Translations under genes and position numbers: made by a program | DNA from: Nocardiopsis eucommiae | GTDB lineage: Bacteria > Actinomycetota > Actinomycetes > Streptosporangiales > Streptosporangiaceae | Length of the DNA stretch: 64,000 bases | Assembly (NCBI GenBank): GCA_018388625.1 | Contig: CP074402.1 | Coordinates: 4,154,001-4,218,000 of the forward strand | Reading direction: 5' to 3' | Part shown: piece by piece, positions 59,005-64,000 of the stretch | How the letters are laid out: every line of letters begins with the position of its first letter | Position numbering within the stretch: position 1 is the stretch's first letter | Notes under the pieces: model-generated | Seen by the model: the letters and a program-made list of their open reading frames with translations, nothing else | What the model was told of the DNA's origin: nothing | Databases searched by the model: none

Positions 59005-59967
59005 ATGCCTGCACCCGCCCTCATCACGCTCATCGTCGGCGACGAGGAGCTCCTCGTCGACCGTGCCGTGGCCGCCGTCGTCGCCTCGGCCCGCGAGGAG
59101 GACCCCGAGGTGGACGTCCACGACCTCGTTCCCTCCCAGGTGGGACCGACCACCCTGGTGGAGGTCACGTCCCCCTCGCTCTTCGGTGACCGCCGGGTGG
59201 TGGTGCTCCGGTCCTCCCAGGACCTGGTCAAGGACCTCGCGGCGACCGTCACCGACTACCTGGGGTCGCCCGCCGACGACGTGTTCATGGTGCTCACCCA
59301 TGCGGGCGGCGCCAAGGGCAAGGCGTTGCTCCAGGCGGCGGTGAAGGCCGGGGCCCGGCGGGTGGACTGCAAGGGACCCACCAAGGGGCCCGAGCGGGTG
59401 GCCTTCGTCAAGGGCGAGTTCTCCTCGGCCGGTCGGCAGATCACCGGGGACGCCGCACAGGCCCTGGTGGACGCGGTCGGCACCGAGCTGCGCGAGATCG
59501 CCGCGGCCTGCACCCAGCTGATCGCGGACACCGAGGGCAGGGTGGACGCGGCGGCGGTGGCCCGGTACCACTCCGGCAGGGCGGAGGCCTCCGGGTTCAC
59601 CGTCGCGGACCGCGCCGTGGAGGGGCGCCTGCCCGAGGCCCTGGAGCAGCTGCGCTGGTCGCTGGCGGTGGGCACCGCCCCGGTGCTCATCAACAGCGCC
59701 CTGGCCGGTGCCGTACGCGGGATCGCGGTGGCCGCCCAGCCTCCGCGCGGTGTGAACGAGGCGGAGCTGGCCAAGCGCGCCAAGGTGCCGCCGTGGAAGC
59801 TGCGCACCCTGCGCCAGCAGGCACGCGGGTGGAGCGCCGCCGGGGTGACCCGTGCGATGGCGGTGATCGCGGAGACCGACGCGCTGATCAAGGGCGCCGG
59901 ACGCGATCCCGAGTACGCGCTGGAGCGCGCGGTGATCGAGATCGCCCGCGCCCGGGGCACCCGCTGA
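59005..59967 (+). CDS. holA: DNA polymerase III subunit delta
   Basis: 320 residues. Clamp-loader subunit that opens the beta sliding clamp. Reads ALITLIVGDEELLVDRAVAAV, TSPSLFGDRRVVVLRSSQDL, VFMVLTHAGGAKGKALLQAA, with ITGDAAQALVDAVGTELREI, and ends LRQQARGWSAAGVTRAMAVI, AETDALIKGAGRDPEYALER, the usual delta C-terminus. The ATG at 59005 is preceded by GTTGT, as at comEA; no strong ribosome site. Same orientation as comEA-comEC, 62 bases after comEC, but that gap may hold its own promoter. Confidence 0.92.
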   Translation: MPAPALITLIVGDEELLVDRAVAAVVASAREEDPEVDVHDLVPSQVGPTTLVEVTSPSLFGDRRVVVLRSSQDLVKDLAATVTDYLGSPADDVFMVLTHAGGAKGKALLQAAVKAGARRVDCKGPTKGPERVAFVKGEFSSAGRQITGDAAQALVDAVGTELREIAAACTQLIADTEGRVDAAAVARYHSGRAEASGFTVADRAVEGRLPEALEQLRWSLAVGTAPVLINSALAGAVRGIAVAAQPPRGVNEAELAKRAKVPPWKLRTLRQQARGWSAAGVTRAMAVIAETDALIKGAGRDPEYALERAVIEIARARGTR

Positions 59968-60051
59968 GCGGAGCGGCGCCGCACCGCCCGCCGGACTCCG
60001 ACCCGGTTCCGGCTCGCGCCGCGTCCACGCGCCCGGGGGTCCGGACGGGGC

Positions 60052-61259
60052 TCAGTGGATGGTCCGGCCGCCCTGCCACACGCGCAGCGTGTGCAGGCCC
60101 ATCGACCACGCGAAGGCACCCTCGTGGTCGGCGTCCCACTGCACCAGGTCGGCCAGCATGCCCGGGGCGATCATGCCCCGGTCGTTGAGGCCCAGGGCGT
60201 GCGCGCTGCCCGCCGTGGCGGCGTTGAGCGCCTCCTGGACGGTCATCTCGAACATCGACACCGCTAGGGAGATGACCAGCGGCATGGACGTGGTGCCGGA
60301 CTGACCCGGGTTGTGGTCGGTGCCCAGGCCCACGGGGACACCGTGGTCGAGCAGGGCGCGCACCGGCGGGGTACGGCGCTCGTGCAGGGCGGTGGTGGGG
60401 CAGGCCACCACGGGTGTGCGGGTGGACGCCAGAGCGAGCAGGTCCTCGTCGTCGGCCTCGTGGACGAGGTCCACCGAGGAGCAGCCGAGTTCGGCGGCCA
60501 TCCGGACGGCGCCGTGCCGTGGCCGCGAGCAGGCGTGCAGGGTGGTGCGCAGGCCCACCGACTGGCCCACGCCCAGGAGCATGTGGGCGTCCTCGGTGGT
60601 GAACTGCTGGTTGTCGCAGTAGACGTCCACGCCGTCGGCCCCGGCCATGGCGGCGTCGCTGAGCCAGGAGGCGGCGGTGGCCACGTACTCCTTGGGACGG
60701 CCGAAGAACTCCGGCGGGACCCCGTGCGCGGGGAAGAACGTGACGTGCAGCCGGGGCATCCCGGGTTCCTCCTCAAGGGAGCGCAGCAGGCGCACGTCCG
60801 CGAGCTCGCCGTCCCGGGTGAGGTGGTAGCCGGTCTTGGCCTCCACGGTGGTGCTGCCGGACAGCACCCAGTGCCGGAGCCGTTCCCGGACCGCGTTGCA
60901 CAGCGTCCAGGGGTCGGTTCCCCGGGTGATGGTGACGGTCGTGGACACCCCGCCGCCCGCGGCGAAGATGTCGGCGCGGGTGGCGCCCTTGGCCCACATG
61001 TTGACCTCGGCGTAGCGGTCCCCCGCGTAGACGGGGTGGCAGTGGGCGTCGACCAGGCCGGGCGTGACGAGTCCGCCGCCGATGTTGACGACCTCGTCGA
61101 CCTCGGTGAGGTCCTCCATCACTCCGGGGATGCGCTGGGGAGCTCGGCCGCGTGACCGACCCAGGCGATCCGGTCGTCGTCCATCAGGATGGCGGCCTTG
61201 GTGAGCAGCTCGATCCCTGTCCACAGCCGACCGATGTTGGTGAGGAGTACTACCGTCAT
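60052..61259 (-). CDS. hutI: Imidazolonepropionase-like amidohydrolase (frameshift near 61138)
   Basis: About 402 residues after repair; ATG start. TVVLLTNIGRLWTGIELLTK opens a composite beta domain typical of metal-dependent amidohydrolases; GLVDAHCHPVYAGDRYAEVN holds the zinc His pair and matches HutI, as do GGGVSTTVTITRG, VDVYCDNQQFT, and GLGTDHNPGQSGTTSMPLVI (catalytic Asp). A CCCC run lacks one C, which would join HAAELP to QRIPGVMEDL. HutI converts 4-imidazolone-5-propionate to N-formimino-L-glutamate in histidine breakdown. No other hut genes lie nearby, so the substrate assignment is moderate. Confidence 0.78.
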
Positions 61260-61670
61260 GGGGTGGTCCGCCCTCGCCGGTCAGATCCGCCGCGGGACGC
61301 GCGGAGCAGGGACGTGGCGTGCACGGGCGGGCATGGCGACCTCGTATCTGGAAACGATTCCGACAGGGCCGTGGGCGACCCGGAGTCGCCTCGCGGTGCC
61401 GTGACAGTGGGGGTTCGCATCGGCCCGGGGGGACAGCGATCACTGCCGGCCAGTGCTCCAAAACCGTAGTCCATCCTCGGAGCCCGTGTACACCTCCCCG
61501 AGGGGACGAATGCGAGCGTTACCGAGCGAAACTCGCAAGCCCGCAGCGTGATGAAGACCACCCGGACCCTCCCTGAGCTGGCCTTCCTTCTCGCGATCGA
61601 GCTCCGATCGTGTTCCTCGGGAACGTGAGTGCCGCTGGCGCGGCTCCCCGGGAGTCCGTGGTCGCGACAC
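61260..61670. other. Intergenic region between hutI-like gene and hflX
   Basis: About 410 bases with no convincing gene. Frames on either strand are short Arg/Pro-rich shadows, and the minus-strand sequence leading to the hutI start has no clear promoter. Confidence 0.5.
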
Positions 61671-61671
61671 G

Positions 61672-61708
61672 ACGCGGCCGGGACGTCCCGTGGACGTCCC
61701 GGCCGCGT
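61672..61708 (-). terminator. Terminator of hflX
   Basis: ACGCGGCCGGGACGTCC and GGACGTCCCGGCCGCGT (17 bp perfect) around CGT. Confidence 0.8.
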
Positions 61709-61726
61709 GTTCGCCCGTGCCGGGTC

Positions 61727-63238
61727 TCAGGCGTTGCTGGGCGCGTACTCGTCGAGCTTGGCGGCGAGCAGTTCGGGGACGAAGGCGTGCAGCGCCGTCC
61801 CGTCCCCGGTGTGCTCCTCGCTGAGGATGCGGCCCTCCTCGTGCACCCGGGCGATGAGGTCGCCTCGCGAGTACGGGACCAGGGCGCGCACCTCCTTGGC
61901 GAGCTCCGGCAGCGCCTCGGCCAGTGCCGTGACCAGCTCGGGCACACCCTCACCGGTGCGCGCCGACACCTCGACCAGGTCGGGGTAGCGGGTACGCAGC
62001 GCCCTGAGCGTGTCCGGGTCGGCGGCGTCGACCTTGTTCACCACGATGAGCTCGGGCACGTCCACGGCCTCGATCTCCGCGAACACCTCGCGGACCGCGC
62101 TGATCTGCTGCTCCGGGTCGGGGTGGGCGCCGTCGACCACGTGCAGGATCAGGTCGGAGTCGGCCACCTCCTCCAGGGTGGAGCGGAACGCCTCGACCAG
62201 CTGGTGCGGCAGGTGCCGGACGAAGCCCACGGTGTCGCTCAGGGTGAAGCCGCGACCGTCGGGCGTGCGGGCCTGACGGACGGTCGGGTCCAGGGTGGCG
62301 AACAGCGCGTTCTCCACCAGCACCCCGGCACCGGTGAGCCGGTTGAGCAGGCTGGACTTGCCCGCGTTGGTGTACCCGGCGATCGCCACCGAGGGCACCT
62401 CGCGGCTGCGGCGAACGTCCTTCTTGACCTCGCGCGCGGTCCGCATGTGGGCGAGCTGACGGCGCAGCTTGGCCATCTTGTCGTTGATGCGTCGGCGGTC
62501 TGTCTCGATCTTGGTCTCACCGGGACCGCGCGTGCCGACGCCGCCGCCCGCACCGCCACCGCCGGAGCCGCCCGCCTGTCGGGACAGGGAGTCACCCCAG
62601 CCGCGCAGTCGCGGGAGCAGGTAGTTGAGCTGGGCGAGTTCGACCTGGGCCTTGCCCTCGCTGCTGCTGGCGTGCTGGGCGAAAATGTCGAGGATCAGAG
62701 CGGTCCGGTCGACCACCTTGACCTTGACGACGTCCTCCAGCTGGCGCAGCTGGCCCGGGGTGAGCTCGCCGTCGCAGATGACGGTGTCGGCGCCGGTGGC
62801 CTCGACGATGTCGCGCAGTTCCGCGGCCTTGCCCTTGCCGACGTAGGTCGCGGGATCGGGCTTGGAGCGGCGCTGGGTGAGTCCTTCGAGGACGAGGGCG
62901 CCCGCCGTCTCGGCGAGTGCGGCCAGCTCGGTCAGTGAGTTGTCGGCGTCGGTCTGGGTCCCCCTGGTCCAGACGCCGATAAGCACGACCCGCTCCAGGC
63001 GCAGCTTCCGGTACTCGACCTCGGTGACGTCGGTGAGCTCGGTGGAGAGCCCTTGGACGCGGCGGAGCGCGTGCCGTTCGGCCAGCTCCATCTCGCCCTG
63101 GTCGGGCGTGTGGCCCTGGTCCTCGTAGTGGTCACCGCCAGCGGCTCCGCCGCCGACGGTGCTCTCCTCACGGAAGTCGTCCTCGCTGTGGGCCTGGTGC
63201 CCCGCGCGGTCGCTTCCGTGGGTGTCAGCTGTATTCAT
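61727..63238 (-). CDS. hflX: Ribosome-associated GTPase HflX
   Basis: 503 residues; ATG preceded by GGAGGG. Extended acidic/His-rich N-terminus (1-65), then the HflX domain (ERVVLIGVWTRGTQTDADNS, DPATYVGKGKAAELRDIVE, GELTPGQLRQLEDVVKVKVV), the RGPGETKIETDRRRI linker, and the GTPase: G1 VAIAGYTNAGKSSLLNRLTG, G3 DTVGFVRHLP, G4 NKVD, G5 VSARTGEGVPE. A Gly-rich stretch (GGSGGGGAGGGVG) before the linker is a feature of actinobacterial forms. HflX splits stalled 70S ribosomes under stress. Intact frame. Confidence 0.94.
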   Translation of the reverse strand: MNTADTHGSDRAGHQAHSEDDFREESTVGGGAAGGDHYEDQGHTPDQGEMELAERHALRRVQGLSTELTDVTEVEYRKLRLERVVLIGVWTRGTQTDADNSLTELAALAETAGALVLEGLTQRRSKPDPATYVGKGKAAELRDIVEATGADTVICDGELTPGQLRQLEDVVKVKVVDRTALILDIFAQHASSSEGKAQVELAQLNYLLPRLRGWGDSLSRQAGGSGGGGAGGGVGTRGPGETKIETDRRRINDKMAKLRRQLAHMRTAREVKKDVRRSREVPSVAIAGYTNAGKSSLLNRLTGAGVLVENALFATLDPTVRQARTPDGRGFTLSDTVGFVRHLPHQLVEAFRSTLEEVADSDLILHVVDGAHPDPEQQISAVREVFAEIEAVDVPELIVVNKVDAADPDTLRALRTRYPDLVEVSARTGEGVPELVTALAEALPELAKEVRALVPYSRGDLIARVHEEGRILSEEHTGDGTALHAFVPELLAAKLDEYAPSNA

Positions 63239-63498
63239 ATCCCTCCAGGTGGGTCAACGCATGTGCCGCCATGGTTCTTCCCGGAGCGGGTACGACGGCC
63301 GTGGTCACGATGCTCGCACCTCCGCTCGGGCAGGGCATCCGAATTATCGCAGGGAACGTGACACAGGCCATGTGTCCGCGCGGACGCGTGAGATCCTTGG
63401 AGTAGCTCCAACACTCAAGAAGCGCAGATCTTCCGTCGGAACTTTGGACATACTTCCGCCTTGATGAAGATCTTCACTGATCAAGCACGTGAGTGACG

Positions 63499-63527
63499 TT
63501 GACCGCTCGACATCAAGATAGTAGCTT
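63499..63527 (+). promoter_or_regulatory. Promoter of aceB
   Basis: TTGACC (63499-63504), 17-base spacer, TAGCTT (63522-63527). The predicted start at about 63534 falls in the first operator. Confidence 0.65.
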
Positions 63528-63530
63528 CAT

Positions 63531-63565
63531 TTCCACATCCCAGAAGCTTGTTTCGTATTGCGGAA
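63531..63565. promoter_or_regulatory. IclR/AllR-type operator pair upstream of aceB
   Basis: TTCCACATCCCAGAA (63531-63545, 11 of 15 consensus positions) and TTTCGTATTGCGGAA (63551-63565, full match), 20 bases apart. The second also overlaps the GGAAGG ribosome site. Confidence 0.75.
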
Positions 63566-63573
63566 GGTTATCC

Positions 63574-64000
63574 ATGGGCGCCACGCACGGGGTCGAGATC
63601 ACCGGCCCCCTCAACGATCGGTTCGACGAGATCCTCACCGAGGACGCCCTCGCCCTCGTCGCCGAGCTGCACCGCACCTTCGAGTCACGCCGCCAGGAAC
63701 TGCTGGCCGCGCGCCGGACCCGCGAGGAGCGGATCGCCGCCGGCGAGGACCTCGACTTCCTCCCCGAGACCCGGCACATCCGCGAGGACGACAGCTGGAA
63801 GGTGGCTCCGGCCGCCCCCGGCATCACCGACCGCCGCGTCGAGATCACCGGTCCCACGGACCGCAAGATGACCATCAACGCGCTCAACTCCGGCGCGAAG
63901 GTGTGGCTGGCCGACTTCGAGGACGCCAACACCCCGCTGTGGGAGAACATGATCCAGGGGCAGCTCAATCTGCGTGACTCCCTGGACCGCGAGATCGACT
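63574..64000 (+). CDS. aceB: Malate synthase A, N-terminal part
   Basis: 142 residues visible; the gene continues beyond the window. ATG preceded by GGAAGG. GVEITGPLNDRFDEILTEDA, DFLPETRHIREDDSWKVAP, VEITGPTDRKMTINALNSGA and KVWLADFEDANTPLWENMIQ (the family signature, with the metal-binding Glu/Asp region) identify malate synthase type A. It condenses glyoxylate with acetyl-CoA to malate. The full-consensus IclR-type operator inside its leader links it to the purine/allantoin cluster 34 kb to the left. No isocitrate lyase gene is in the window. Confidence 0.93.
   Translation, partial: MGATHGVEITGPLNDRFDEILTEDALALVAELHRTFESRRQELLAARRTREERIAAGEDLDFLPETRHIREDDSWKVAPAAPGITDRRVEITGPTDRKMTINALNSGAKVWLADFEDANTPLWENMIQGQLNLRDSLDREID

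Larger units (their letters stand above)
63239..63573. other. Intergenic regulatory region between hflX and aceB
   Basis: 335 bases between divergent genes; AT-rich compared with the window. It holds the aceB promoter and operator pair; nothing else is obvious. Confidence 0.6.

Overview
This window is a chromosomal segment of a very GC-rich actinomycete. Nocardiopsaceae (Nocardiopsis-like) is my best guess from protein style and gene order, but it is an inference. Core genes lie in blocks typical of actinobacterial chromosomes: znuB-zur; recO-uppS; era, a cdd-like gene, corC, ybeY, phoH and HIT; rsmE-dnaJ-hrcA; hemW; lepA, rpsT, comEA, comEC and holA; hflX. There is no prophage, insertion sequence, CRISPR array, rRNA or tRNA that I can support.

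Layout. 1-7.2 kb: end of a zinc ABC permease with zur, a secreted sphingomyelinase, a two-gene module of small unknown proteins, two tandem SGNH hydrolases, uppS, recO and a CAP-domain protein. 7.4-9.4 kb: leuA preceded by a 15-residue leucine-rich leader peptide. 9.5-15.4 kb: accessory genes (degenerate ATPase-fold regulator, isoaspartate-type methyltransferase, XRE/TPR regulator with a SLOG-like protein, M14 carboxypeptidase). 15.6-29.8 kb: a purine (urate/allantoin) catabolism island comprising gcl-glxR-hyi, OHCU decarboxylase-uraH-uricase, an NCS2 permease, a LysR regulator, allantoicase, allantoinase with an HpcH/HpaI-like protein, and an IclR regulator. 29.8-44 kb: the era-to-hemW backbone with an ECF sigma/anti-sigma pair and two DUF4870 membrane proteins. 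44-51 kb: a maltose-type system (LacI repressor, GH13 alpha-glucosidase, malEFG). 51-63.2 kb: lepA, rpsT, competence genes, holA, an imidazolonepropionase-like gene, hflX. The window ends inside a malate synthase gene.

How the parts work together. Urate is taken to allantoin, ureidoglycolate and glyoxylate. Glyoxylate then goes to glycerate (gcl, hyi, glxR) or malate (aceB, 34 kb away). These operons share a 15-bp palindrome, TTYCGTATTGCRGAA, usually as pairs 20-21 bp apart that overlap or directly follow promoters, and a copy lies before the IclR gene. This is an AllR-type regulon readable from sequence. The maltose genes share CTTGCAG-type sites.

Sequence quality. About 25 single-base frameshifts occur in otherwise intact genes, many of them essential. 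Nearly all can be repaired by adding one G or C to a run of G or C. I read them as homopolymer undercalls, so these genes are annotated as full CDSs spanning the shift, not as pseudogenes.
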